Source: Porphyromonadaceae bacterium UBA4702
Lineage (GTDB): Bacteria; Bacteroidota; Bacteroidia; Bacteroidales; Muribaculaceae
Reading direction: 5' to 3'
Assembly: GCA_002404675.1 (NCBI GenBank)
Contig: DHKE01000070.1
Span: 1-16,742 of the forward strand
DNA length: 16,742 nt
Below the pieces are notes generated by a model that was given only the letters and a program-made list of their open reading frames with translations, was not told the origin of the DNA and made no database searches. The position numbers and the translations under genes are program-made. This document shows, in pieces, positions 1-5,954 of this stretch; the first letter of the stretch is position 1; each line of letters starts with the position of its first letter.

Positions 1-269
1 ATGTACTTGTCGATGTCTTCAGCGTCCATGCCGATGCCATGGTCAGAGACAGTGAGAGTGCCCTTGTCCTTGTCTGCTGTCACAGTGACGCGCATCTCGC
101 CGAGGTCGCCTGTGTACTCGCCGCATGAGGCGAGCGTCTGCAGTTTGCGCGTCGCATCGACGGCGTTGGACACTAGCTCACGAAGGAATATCTCGTGGTC
201 GCTGTAGAGAAACTTCTTGATTACTGGAAAAATATTTTCGGTTGAAACACCTATTTTACCGGTTGCCAT
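1..269 (-). CDS. htpG: HtpG (Hsp90-family chaperone), N-terminal 89 residues, cut by window edge
   Basis: This is the start of the bacterial Hsp90 homologue, a cytosolic ATP-dependent dimeric chaperone. Only the beginning of the N-terminal GHKL ATPase domain is inside the window. The protein opens MATGKIGVSTENIFPVIKKF. It then shows FLYSDHEIFLRELVSNAVDA (about residues 20-39), the Hsp90 signature plus the GHKL N-box with its catalytic Glu and Mg-binding Asn, and later the G1 ATP-binding box SDHGIGM followed by DAEDIDKY, which normally leads into the ATP lid. The ATG at 267-269 fits the family N-terminus exactly. No Shine-Dalgarno is visible, as usual in Bacteroidota. The gene is transcribed leftward, divergent from the glycosyltransferase. 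I found no convincing TTTG/TAnnTTTG promoter upstream; the best -7 candidate (GAAATTTG, 348-341) lacks a matched -33 box. Identity is secure from sequence; the rest of the gene is not seen. Confidence 0.96.
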   Translation of the reverse strand, partial: MATGKIGVSTENIFPVIKKFLYSDHEIFLRELVSNAVDATRKLQTLASCGEYTGDLGEMRVTVTADKDKGTLTVSDHGIGMDAEDIDKY

Positions 270-290
270 GATAGTTATGTTTTTTAGTCG

Positions 291-326
291 CCGTGGCTGG
301 CCGGGAAATCACCCTGCTGGCCACGG
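291..326. repeat. Imperfect long hairpin just upstream of htpG
   Basis: The outer arms CCGTGGC (291-297) and GCCACGG (320-326) are perfect complements. Inside them GGC/GCT-type pairs and GGG (303-305) with CCC (312-314) close a six-base loop, AAATCA. Read as plus-strand RNA this gives about 14 pairs including two G-U wobbles; read as the minus strand the two wobbles become mismatches. The element ends 22 nt upstream of the htpG ATG and has no T-run on either side, so it does not look like an intrinsic terminator. It could lie in the htpG leader or act as a protein-binding site; the sequence does not decide. Confidence 0.5.
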
Positions 327-423
327 GGCGGTTAATGATTCAAATTTCAGCGGTCGCCGCTTGCAAAAAATATGCCTGTTGCTTATGCGCAAGTGTGGCA
401 GACTGCATCATAATCTCCGAACA

Positions 424-480
424 TCACCTGAATACTTGCATTGCAGGTGAAATTGTTAAATGTTATTTTCTTGCAGGTGG
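424..480. promoter_or_regulatory. Inverted repeat TCACCTG-N13-CAGGTGA plus a third TTGCAGGTG half-site
   Basis: TCACCTG at 424-430 and CAGGTGA at 444-450 form a perfect 7-bp inverted repeat with a 13-bp spacer. The right half-site in its longer form, TTGCAGGTG (441-449), recurs exactly at 471-479, a centre-to-centre distance of 30 bp, close to three helical turns. This arrangement resembles a multi-site operator for a dimeric regulator. It lies about 75 bp upstream of the glycosyltransferase -33 box and about 155 bp upstream of htpG, so either gene could be the target. The regulator is unknown. Confidence 0.4.
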
Positions 481-501
481 GTGTTGACAATAACTGCCTT
501 T

Positions 502-539
502 GTGGCGGCTTTCATTCGTATGAAGGCTTTAGCAGCCAC
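502..539. repeat. Palindrome TTCAT-TCGT-ATGAA within a larger stem-loop
   Basis: TTCAT (511-515) and ATGAA (520-524) are perfect arms around TCGT. The arms extend to GGCTTTCAT/ATGAAGGCT (507-528) with two G-U wobbles. An alternative outer stem pairs GTGGC (502-506) with GCCAC (535-539). GGCTTT also occurs as a direct repeat at 507-512 and 525-530. The element ends 16-30 bp upstream of the -33 box at 555, a position suited to an activator or repressor site. No upstream plus-strand gene needs a terminator here. Confidence 0.4.
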
Positions 540-554
540 TATCATTGCCGTATA

Positions 555-586
555 TTTGACAATCAGCGGTTTTTCGATTAATTTTG
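555..586 (+). promoter_or_regulatory. Bacteroidota housekeeping promoter (TTTG / TAATTTTG)
   Basis: A -33 box TTTG (555-558) and a -7 box TAATTTTG (579-586) match the Bacteroidota sigma-ABfr consensus TTTG / TAnnTTTG exactly, with a 20-bp spacer inside the usual 19-21 bp. The predicted transcript starts around 592, leaving a leader of roughly 28 nt before the ATG at 620. This settles the start of the glycosyltransferase: an in-frame TTG at 584 lies inside the -7 box and cannot be the initiation codon if this promoter is used. Confidence 0.75.
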
Positions 587-619
587 CATCACCAAAAGTC
601 TAACCCCAAATCGACCAGC

Positions 620-1579
620 ATGAAATTAGCAATCATAGTGCCATGTTACAACGAGGAGGAAGTCCTGCCCGAAACGACTGCGCAGCTGACCCGAGTCCTT
701 GCCAATCTCAAGTCGCGAGGCAGTATTGATGCCGGATTGGTGCTATACGTAGACGACGGCAGCCATGACCGCACTTGGGAATTGATAGAAGCCTACTCGG
801 CAGAAAGACAAGATGTCGCGGGCTTGAAGCTGGCGCACAACGCCGGGCATCAGCAGGCTCTGTGGGCGGGGTTGGAATGGGCTGCCGCAAATGTCGATGC
901 GGCAGTGTCGATAGATGCTGACTTGCAGGACGATGTCGAGGCCATATATGAAATGGTGGACTGTTTCAACAAGGGGATAGACATAGTGTATGGCGTGCGT
1001 CGCGAACGCAAGACTGACACCATGTTCAAGCGGCATACTGCACAGTCGTTCTACCGGCTGATGAACGGACTTGGCGGCGACATAGTCTACAACCACGCTG
1101 ATTTCAGGCTGATGAGCCGCCGCGTGATGCAAGCTCTTGTGTCGTTCCCGGAGCGCAACCTGTTCTTGCGCGGCATGGTGCGGTCGCTGGGCTATCCTTC
1201 GGCTATGGTATACTACGACCGCAAGGAGCGTTTCGCCGGCGAGTCAAAGTATCCGTTCAAGAAGATGTTGGGGTTTGCCATTGACGGCATAACGTCATTC
1301 TCTGTACGCCCGCTGCGCTACATCACATACCTTGGGCTGTTCTTCATCTTCATTTCGGTGGTGGTTATAGCATACGGACTGTATTCATACATTGCCGGAA
1401 ACACCATTCCCGGGTGGACTTCCCTGCTTGTGTCGTTCTGGTTCATAGGCGGCGCAATACTGCTGGCATGCGGCATCATTGGCGAGTACGTCGGCAAGAT
1501 ATACAAGGAGGTGAAACGCCGTCCACGCTATTTCATCGAGCAGACGGCTGGCCTCAACAGCTACAAGCCTGAAGAATAG
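620..1579 (+). CDS. Family 2 glycosyltransferase, GtrB/DPM1-like, membrane-anchored
   Basis: A 319-residue GT2 enzyme of the dolichol/undecaprenyl-phosphate sugar transferase type, which moves a sugar from a nucleotide donor to a polyprenyl phosphate at the inner face of the cytoplasmic membrane. The N-terminus MKLAIIVPCYNEEEVLPETT is the classic GT-A start. A VDDGSHDRT nucleotide-binding segment lies at about 44-52, and the metal-binding DxD region SIDADLQDD at 97-105. FLRGMVRSLG and RFAGESKYPFKKM (about 182-216) are typical of the family. Two hydrophobic segments (about 234-256 and 264-290) end in a basic tail, as in GtrB-like proteins. The ATG at 620 is chosen because it begins at the conserved beta-strand and because the upstream TTG lies in the promoter. 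The gene stands alone and converges on rarA with 11 bp between stops. The substrate (O-antigen glucosylation, lipid A sugar, capsule or protein glycosylation) cannot be told from sequence. Confidence 0.93.
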   Translation: MKLAIIVPCYNEEEVLPETTAQLTRVLANLKSRGSIDAGLVLYVDDGSHDRTWELIEAYSAERQDVAGLKLAHNAGHQQALWAGLEWAAANVDAAVSIDADLQDDVEAIYEMVDCFNKGIDIVYGVRRERKTDTMFKRHTAQSFYRLMNGLGGDIVYNHADFRLMSRRVMQALVSFPERNLFLRGMVRSLGYPSAMVYYDRKERFAGESKYPFKKMLGFAIDGITSFSVRPLRYITYLGLFFIFISVVVIAYGLYSYIAGNTIPGWTSLLVSFWFIGGAILLACGIIGEYVGKIYKEVKRRPRYFIEQTAGLNSYKPEE

Positions 1580-1590
1580 TAGACGCTTTA

Positions 1591-2853
1591 TTACTTGTGC
1601 ATTGCAGATGCAATCTTGCGCTCGGAGGCATTGTCGCCAGGCGTGTAGAACCGTTGCTCAGTGATGCCGTCAGGTAAATACTGTTGTTCCACCCAATTGC
1701 CGGTATAGTCATGGGCATACTTGTAGCCGTCATGGTAGCCGAGGTCTTTCATCAGCTTGGTAGGGGCATTGCGCAGATGAAGCGGCACGGGGAGGTTGCC
1801 GGTCTCGCGCACTGCAATCTGCGCGTTGTTTATTGCCATGTATGCTGAATTGCTTTTGGGCGAGGTCGCGAGGTAAACGGTACATTCCGACAAGGGTATG
1901 CGCCCCTCAGGCCAGCCGATTTTGTGTACAGCGTCAAATGTGGCGTTGGCGAGCAGCAGCGCGTTAGGGTTGGCAAGGCCGATGTCCTCTGCTGCCAGTA
2001 TTATCAGGCGGCGTGCTATGAACAACGGGTCTTCGCCACCTTCAACCATACGCGCCAGCCAATATACAGCCGCGTCAGGGTCGCTCCCCCGTACAGACTT
2101 GATGAACGCCGAAATCACGTCATAGTGCATCTCGCCGTTGCGGTCGTATGCCGCCGGGTTTTCCTGCAAGCGCGAGACTACGTTGTCATCGTCAATGACG
2201 ACCGGCTCGCCCTGTGGCGTGGACTGCTCGAGAATGTCAATGATATTGAGCAACTTGCGTGCATCACCGCCGGCATATCGCAGCAACGCCTTGTCTGATA
2301 CCACCTTGACTTCGCGTTTCGACAGCACGTCGTCTTTGCTCAGCGCATTTGCAAGGAGCTTACGCAAGTCTTCCGCCTCGAGCGGCTTCAATGTATATAC
2401 CTGGGCTCGCGACAGCAACGGGCGGATTACCTCAAATGAGGGGTTTTCGGTCGTCGCACCTATGAGTGTCACTATTCCTCGCTCCACTGCGCCGAGCAGC
2501 GAGTCTTGCTGCGACTTGTTGAAACGGTGGATTTCGTCGATGAACAGTATCGGACGCGCCTTGGCAAAGAGACCGCTGACGGCGGCTTCGCACTTGGACA
2601 GCACCTCGCGCACTTCCTTAACCCCCGAAGTGACTGCGCTTAGGGTGTAGAACTGCGCTTCGACCTTATTGGCGATGATGCGGGCCAGGGTGGTCTTGCC
2701 TACGCCGGGAGGCCCCCACAAGATGAACGAGTTCACATTGCCGGTCTCTATCATGCGCCGGATTATGCCGTCTGGCCCGACAAGGTGAGCCTGTCCTATA
2801 TAGTCGTCTAGCGACCGTGGCCGCATACGCTCGGCAAGCGGTATATTGCTCAT
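1591..2853 (-). CDS. rarA: RarA/MgsA replication-associated recombination AAA+ ATPase
   Basis: A 420-residue member of the RarA (MgsA/WRNIP1) family, clamp-loader-like AAA+ ATPases that act at stalled replication forks and, in E. coli, interact with single-stranded DNA-binding protein. The N-terminus PLAERMRPRSLDDYIGQAHL is family-typical. Further landmarks are Walker A GPPGVGKT (47-54), Walker B LFIDEIHR (103-110) followed by FNKSQQD, sensor 1 IGATTENPSF (131-140) and the SRA arginine-finger motif (148-150). The C-terminal part carries the tetramerisation domain, with motifs such as DPDAAVYWLARMVEGGEDP and EDIGLANP. Length is normal and all catalytic residues are present. The start ATG at 2851-2853 lies 3 bp after the stop of the HAD gene, so the two are almost certainly co-transcribed. 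No terminator is visible downstream, where the convergent glycosyltransferase ends 11 bp away. Confidence 0.97.
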   Translation of the reverse strand: MSNIPLAERMRPRSLDDYIGQAHLVGPDGIIRRMIETGNVNSFILWGPPGVGKTTLARIIANKVEAQFYTLSAVTSGVKEVREVLSKCEAAVSGLFAKARPILFIDEIHRFNKSQQDSLLGAVERGIVTLIGATTENPSFEVIRPLLSRAQVYTLKPLEAEDLRKLLANALSKDDVLSKREVKVVSDKALLRYAGGDARKLLNIIDILEQSTPQGEPVVIDDDNVVSRLQENPAAYDRNGEMHYDVISAFIKSVRGSDPDAAVYWLARMVEGGEDPLFIARRLIILAAEDIGLANPNALLLANATFDAVHKIGWPEGRIPLSECTVYLATSPKSNSAYMAINNAQIAVRETGNLPVPLHLRNAPTKLMKDLGYHDGYKYAHDYTGNWVEQQYLPDGITEQRFYTPGDNASERKIASAMHK

Positions 2854-2856
2854 ACT

Positions 2857-3501
2857 TTATCGCTCTTGCAATATTTTAACCAATCTGTTCAGATCTATTT
2901 CAGCCACCGAAGCGACTGTCATGTCTGCCTCCGGCTCAATCTTCTCCCTGCCGAGGGTCGCCGAAATGCCGACAACGAAAGCCCCGGCAGCCTTGCCGGC
3001 TCGCACGCCCTGCAACGAGTCCTCGAAGACTGCGCACCGCCGTGGCGTGACACCGATCATTTCCGCAGCCATCAGATAGCCCTGCGGGTGCGGCTTGGAG
3101 TGTGTCACCATGTTGGCAATGACAATCGCGTCAAAACAGTCACGAAATTTCGGAAGCTGTGCATACAGCTTCTCCATCTTGACGCTGTCGCTGCTTGTCA
3201 CAAGTGCCTTTGGCAAATTCCTGTCGCACAGCGTGTCAATCAGTTCCTCAGCGCCGGGGATATACCTGAACTCCATATCTTCTGCAAGGTCGTATAGCAT
3301 ACGTGACACCTTCTCGCGGTCATGCAGCTGGAAATGCGTGTCGAGGATGTTCTTGAGGGTACACCCTTTTATGACATGCTCCAAATCCGGTTGCCCGGTA
3401 GGGAACATCTCATTGATATGATGCCAGATGCGGCTGTATTCCGTTTCACTGTCTATAAGAACACCGTCAAGGTCAAACAGGAAACCGATTTGTTCAGTCA
3501 T
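2857..3501 (-). CDS. HAD-superfamily hydrolase, beta-phosphoglucomutase-like subfamily
   Basis: A 214-residue haloacid dehalogenase-type phosphatase or phosphomutase. Motif I is FDLDGVLIDSE (9-19), with the nucleophile Asp10 and acid/base Asp12. Motif II is VTSSDS (101-106), motif III is the Lys of SKPHPQGY (about 135-142), and motif IV is FEDSLQGVRAGKAAG (159-173). The helical cap sits between motifs I and II. The family dephosphorylates small phosphosugars or nucleotides, or isomerises sugar phosphates; the substrate is not predictable here. The ATG at 3499-3501 is chosen because it places FLFDLDG at the normal distance from the N-terminus; an in-frame ATG 45 nt upstream would add an atypical extension. 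The gene precedes rarA by 3 bp on the same strand and follows the DUF3127 gene after 125 bp. I see only a weak -7-like TGTATTTG (3545-3538) upstream with no -33 partner, so read-through from the DUF3127 promoter is possible. Confidence 0.92.
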   Translation of the reverse strand: MTEQIGFLFDLDGVLIDSETEYSRIWHHINEMFPTGQPDLEHVIKGCTLKNILDTHFQLHDREKVSRMLYDLAEDMEFRYIPGAEELIDTLCDRNLPKALVTSSDSVKMEKLYAQLPKFRDCFDAIVIANMVTHSKPHPQGYLMAAEMIGVTPRRCAVFEDSLQGVRAGKAAGAFVVGISATLGREKIEPEADMTVASVAEIDLNRLVKILQER

Positions 3502-3626
3502 TCTGTAGGAAGCTAAGTCGTTATTGGCAAGCATTACCAAATACAAAACACAGGGCGGGAGAAGCGGCGGGCTGCGCCAGGCATCTCCTGCCGTGCATAT
3601 ATGTCATTCGGTTTCTAACCGGAATA

Positions 3627-4004
3627 TCAGAAAGGAAGGTCGTCAGAGTCGTCGGCCGCAGCGAAGTCTGGTGCCCCTCCTGCGGGAGCCTGCTGTGCCG
3701 GGAAGCCGGCGGCAGCAGCGGCAGCTGGTGCAGAGCCAACTTCTGTATAGCTTATACCATGCACATCGGTGTACCAACGGCCGTTGAACTCTCGGCTCTC
3801 AACGTCACATTTTATAATGTACTCACGTCCAACCTGCACCTTGAAATTGTCTACACGGTCGCCGAAAACGTCAAATTTCACCTTGCGCGGGTATGCCACA
3901 TTGGTAGTTTCGAGCACCCACTCTTTCTTCTTCCACGGGTTGCCAGCTTTGGAAACGCCCTCCAACAGTGGCAGGTCCATTATTATTTTGCCTTGTATTT
4001 CCAT
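3627..4004 (-). CDS. DUF3127 family protein with OB-fold-like core and SSB-type acidic C-terminal tail
   Basis: A 125-residue cytosolic protein. Residues 1-88 (MEIQGKIIMDLPLLEGVSKA onward, including YPRKVKFDVFGDRVDNF and VESREFNGRWYTDVHG) match my memory of the DUF3127 family of Bacteroidota. The alternating beta pattern resembles an SSB-type OB-fold. Residues 89-117 are a low-complexity Ala/Pro/Gly linker with a run of six alanines. The protein ends DDSDDLPF, very like the SSB C-terminal peptide (DDDIPF in E. coli) that docks SSB partners. The ATG at 4002-4004 is chosen because the upstream in-frame extension reads through the predicted promoter and is unlike the family. The gene is preceded by the barrel gene's terminator and followed by HAD-rarA on the same strand. 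By analogy it may bind nucleic acid and recruit repair proteins; that role is inference. The family identity is confident. Confidence 0.88.
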   Translation of the reverse strand: MEIQGKIIMDLPLLEGVSKAGNPWKKKEWVLETTNVAYPRKVKFDVFGDRVDNFKVQVGREYIIKCDVESREFNGRWYTDVHGISYTEVGSAPAAAAAAGFPAQQAPAGGAPDFAAADDSDDLPF

Positions 4005-4027
4005 ATTACTTCGGTTGATTTGGACTG

Positions 4028-4059
4028 CGAATTTACGAAATTTTCCGCACAGCCACAAC
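4028..4059 (-). promoter_or_regulatory. Candidate promoter of the DUF3127 gene
   Basis: On the minus strand a -7-like TAAATTCG (4035-4028, one mismatch to TAnnTTTG) lies 20 bp downstream of a -33-like GTTG (4059-4056, one mismatch to TTTG). The -7 box ends 23 bp before the ATG, and the site lies just past the barrel gene's terminator, as expected for an independent unit. Two mismatches keep this tentative. Confidence 0.4.
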
Positions 4060-4113
4060 CCTCGCCACGAAAATCGACATACCTCTCTGGTTTTCACCGA
4101 GACTGAAACAGAA

Positions 4114-4141
4114 GCGGGGGATGCCAGACGGCATCCCCCGC
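4114..4141 (-). terminator. Intrinsic terminator after the FadL-like barrel gene
   Basis: GCGGGGGATGCC (4114-4125) and GGCATCCCCCGC (4130-4141) form a perfect 12-bp, very GC-rich stem around a four-base loop. It begins 24 nt after the barrel gene's TGA, and on the minus strand it is followed by a T-rich stretch (TTCTGTTTC). It is the strongest terminator in the window and separates the barrel gene from the DUF3127-HAD-rarA unit. Confidence 0.85.
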
Positions 4142-4165
4142 TAATACATTGGCTGTAGTTAATTG

Positions 4166-5842
4166 TCAGAACTTGAAGCCCATCGACAGGACAATCTGGC
4201 TGTTGCTGTCGGTGATGGTAGCTTGCGGACTCGGAATGCCCGGATTGGCAGGGTCTGGAGTGTAGGCGTGGTAGTCGCTTGTACGGTGCTTCCAGACGTA
4301 TGCCGCGTCTATATAGAACTTCTGGTAACGGTAGCCCAAACCGCAGGTGACATAGTTTGTAGATTTGTCAACCACGTATTGCGGACGTGTACCTGTGGTG
4401 TAGACCGTTTCCATGTTGTCTGCCACGCGGCTCTTGACCGGTGACGACACATAGCTGTAGCCGGCACGCAGGCTGAACTGTGGAGTGACGCGGAACTCCG
4501 CGCCGAGGCGCAATGTCGATGTCTTCGTGAAATAGTTGCTTATGTCGTAGTTGGTATACCCGTAGGGGCTGTTATAGTCTATCGAGGAGCGGGTCTGTTT
4601 TGCCATACCGTTTTCCCAATACCACGGGTCTTCGTCATAATAGTATTCGCGGGTGTCCTCCGAGAACTTCATGGTCGAATATGAGGTCCACTCATAGTCT
4701 GCGGAAAGTATCATGCGCTCTCCTATGATACCGGCGATGCTGGCAAGGAATTTCCACGGCGAGCGGAAGTTGTAGGAATTGGTGGCTGTGTAGCCGTTGT
4801 TGGTGGTGGCATAGCCCGGGCGTGGCATGTTCTCGCCGGTATAGTTGTAATTCACATTGCCATAATAATCCTCATCTATGCTGTACCATGTCGGGGTGTG
4901 TATGGCAAAGCCGAGGCGAAGCTCCTGAACAGGCTTTACTATAAGGCCGAGGCGGTATGTGAAGCCTGTGCCGCGCATACGGTAGTTGTTGTACAAATCC
5001 CAGTTGGCAGCTACTCCGCCCTGGTTGTCTACGTATGCGTTTTGCAGCTGCTCTCCCCAAACTGTCTCGATGCGGTAGTTGAGGTCTGTTATTCCGAAAT
5101 CCATGCCCCAGAACACAACATTCGAGATGTTGCCGCCGAGGGTGATATTGTACTCATCGATGCCGCCCTTCTCAAGCGTCTCGAAATTGCCGACACCGGA
5201 AGTGCCGTTTCCCCACTGTCCGACCCAAGTCGGGGAGTCATTGTCGCCCTGCGGAGTGATGAGGTAGCTGTCATATCCGAGTATTGATGCCCATTGCGGC
5301 ACATATCCGCCGTCGTTGGGGTTGTAGGGGTCATAGTTGTCTGTAGTCTCCAAATCGCCGACAGTCGCTCCCTCTTGGTTGGTCACGCCGGCAATATAAT
5401 TGGAGAGGGAGTTGAAGAGAGTGGGCACTCGTCCGCCGAAATGGCGGTTGAACGACGCGGCTTTGTTGTATGAGAAGCCGAAGTTGATGTTCGGGCAAGT
5501 TTCGGAGTTCAGCCGGTAAGTTGCGACACCGCCGAAATTGTTGAGCAGGAACTTCGTCTGTGTCGTGGTGTTTGTCAGGCCGAAAGATTCTGCTTTTGAG
5601 GACTGGCAATCCAAGTCAACCGTTATGCCGATTTCAGAGCGGCGATAGACACCGATGCCGGCGGGGTTCTGGGAAAATGTAGAGAGGTCGCCGCCCAGCG
5701 CGCCGAATGCGCCGCCCATCGACATGAAGCGAGCTGTGCCTTTCAGGTCTGGCTGGCTAAGGGAGTATGCGTCAAATGCACCCTGTGCAAACGCTGTTGC
5801 GGGGAGGAGTGCGAGGGCTGACAGAAGTATTTGTTTTGTCAT
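4166..5842 (-). CDS. OMPP1/FadL/TodX-family outer-membrane beta-barrel protein
   Basis: A 558-residue outer-membrane protein of the FadL-like transporter family, which carries hydrophobic molecules across the outer membrane; Bacteroidales members are often labelled hemin receptor. Residues 1-19 are a signal peptide (basic MTK, hydrophobic core, cleavage after ATAFA). The mature N-terminus has the family features GTARFMSMGGAFGALGGDLS and FSQNPAGIGVYRRSEIG (about 35-72), matching the conserved NPAG plug/hatch region. The rest is a run of amphipathic, Tyr/Asn-rich strands and loops, ending IVLSMGFKF with a terminal Phe as expected for BAM insertion. It is a single gene with stem-loops on both sides. 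PorV, the SprA partner in type IX secretion, belongs to the same fold family, but this protein is longer and its motifs fit the general FadL group better. The substrate is unknown. The start at 5840-5842 gives a clean signal peptide. Confidence 0.85.
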   Translation of the reverse strand: MTKQILLSALALLPATAFAQGAFDAYSLSQPDLKGTARFMSMGGAFGALGGDLSTFSQNPAGIGVYRRSEIGITVDLDCQSSKAESFGLTNTTTQTKFLLNNFGGVATYRLNSETCPNINFGFSYNKAASFNRHFGGRVPTLFNSLSNYIAGVTNQEGATVGDLETTDNYDPYNPNDGGYVPQWASILGYDSYLITPQGDNDSPTWVGQWGNGTSGVGNFETLEKGGIDEYNITLGGNISNVVFWGMDFGITDLNYRIETVWGEQLQNAYVDNQGGVAANWDLYNNYRMRGTGFTYRLGLIVKPVQELRLGFAIHTPTWYSIDEDYYGNVNYNYTGENMPRPGYATTNNGYTATNSYNFRSPWKFLASIAGIIGERMILSADYEWTSYSTMKFSEDTREYYYDEDPWYWENGMAKQTRSSIDYNSPYGYTNYDISNYFTKTSTLRLGAEFRVTPQFSLRAGYSYVSSPVKSRVADNMETVYTTGTRPQYVVDKSTNYVTCGLGYRYQKFYIDAAYVWKHRTSDYHAYTPDPANPGIPSPQATITDSNSQIVLSMGFKF

Positions 5843-5903
5843 GACATTTCAGTTTTGTGCTGTAAGGTATGGAGTTTGTTTATATCACCCTGTATGGAAT
5901 GAT

Positions 5904-5939
5904 TATGTCCGGCACCCGGTAGTGTGGATGCCGGACATA
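5904..5939 (-). terminator. Stem-loop downstream of the Tyr/Trp-rich protein gene
   Basis: TATGTCCGGCA (5904-5914) and TGCCGGACATA (5929-5939) make a perfect 11-bp stem with a 14-base loop. It starts 15 nt after the TAA of the upstream minus-strand gene. There is no proper T-run after it, so it may be a weak intrinsic terminator or a 3'-end stabilising hairpin. It also sits about 60 bp before the barrel gene start. Confidence 0.6.
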
Positions 5940-5954
5940 TATGGGTTGGCTTGG

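Larger units (their letters stand above)
270..619. other. Divergent intergenic region between htpG and the glycosyltransferase gene
   Basis: This stretch of about 350 bp holds no ORF with recognisable coding character; the short frames in it look like chance. It contains an imperfect long hairpin (291-326), an interrupted inverted repeat with a third half-site (424-480), a palindrome with a second hairpin (502-539) and an exact-consensus promoter reading right (555-586). No tRNA or known structured RNA is recognisable by eye. It must carry the control signals for both flanking genes. A small RNA cannot be excluded. Confidence 0.7.

Noticed and set aside
217..487. Two short plus-strand frames in the htpG-glycosyltransferase gap
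   Set aside because: They overlap each other, run over the htpG 5' end and the inverted repeats, and have no promoter or ribosome site.
2138..2650. 170-codon open frame on the plus strand opposite rarA
   Set aside because: It lies antisense to the Walker-motif region of rarA, whose frame is clearly real; the translation is Ser-rich and unlike any protein I know.
3607..3623. Small hairpin (CGGTT-TCT-AACCG) after the DUF3127 gene as a terminator
   Set aside because: The core stem is only 5 bp with a three-base loop and no T-run; too weak to call.
4005..4097. 31-residue N-terminal extension of the DUF3127 protein
   Set aside because: It crosses the candidate promoter, and the family start is MEI at 4004.
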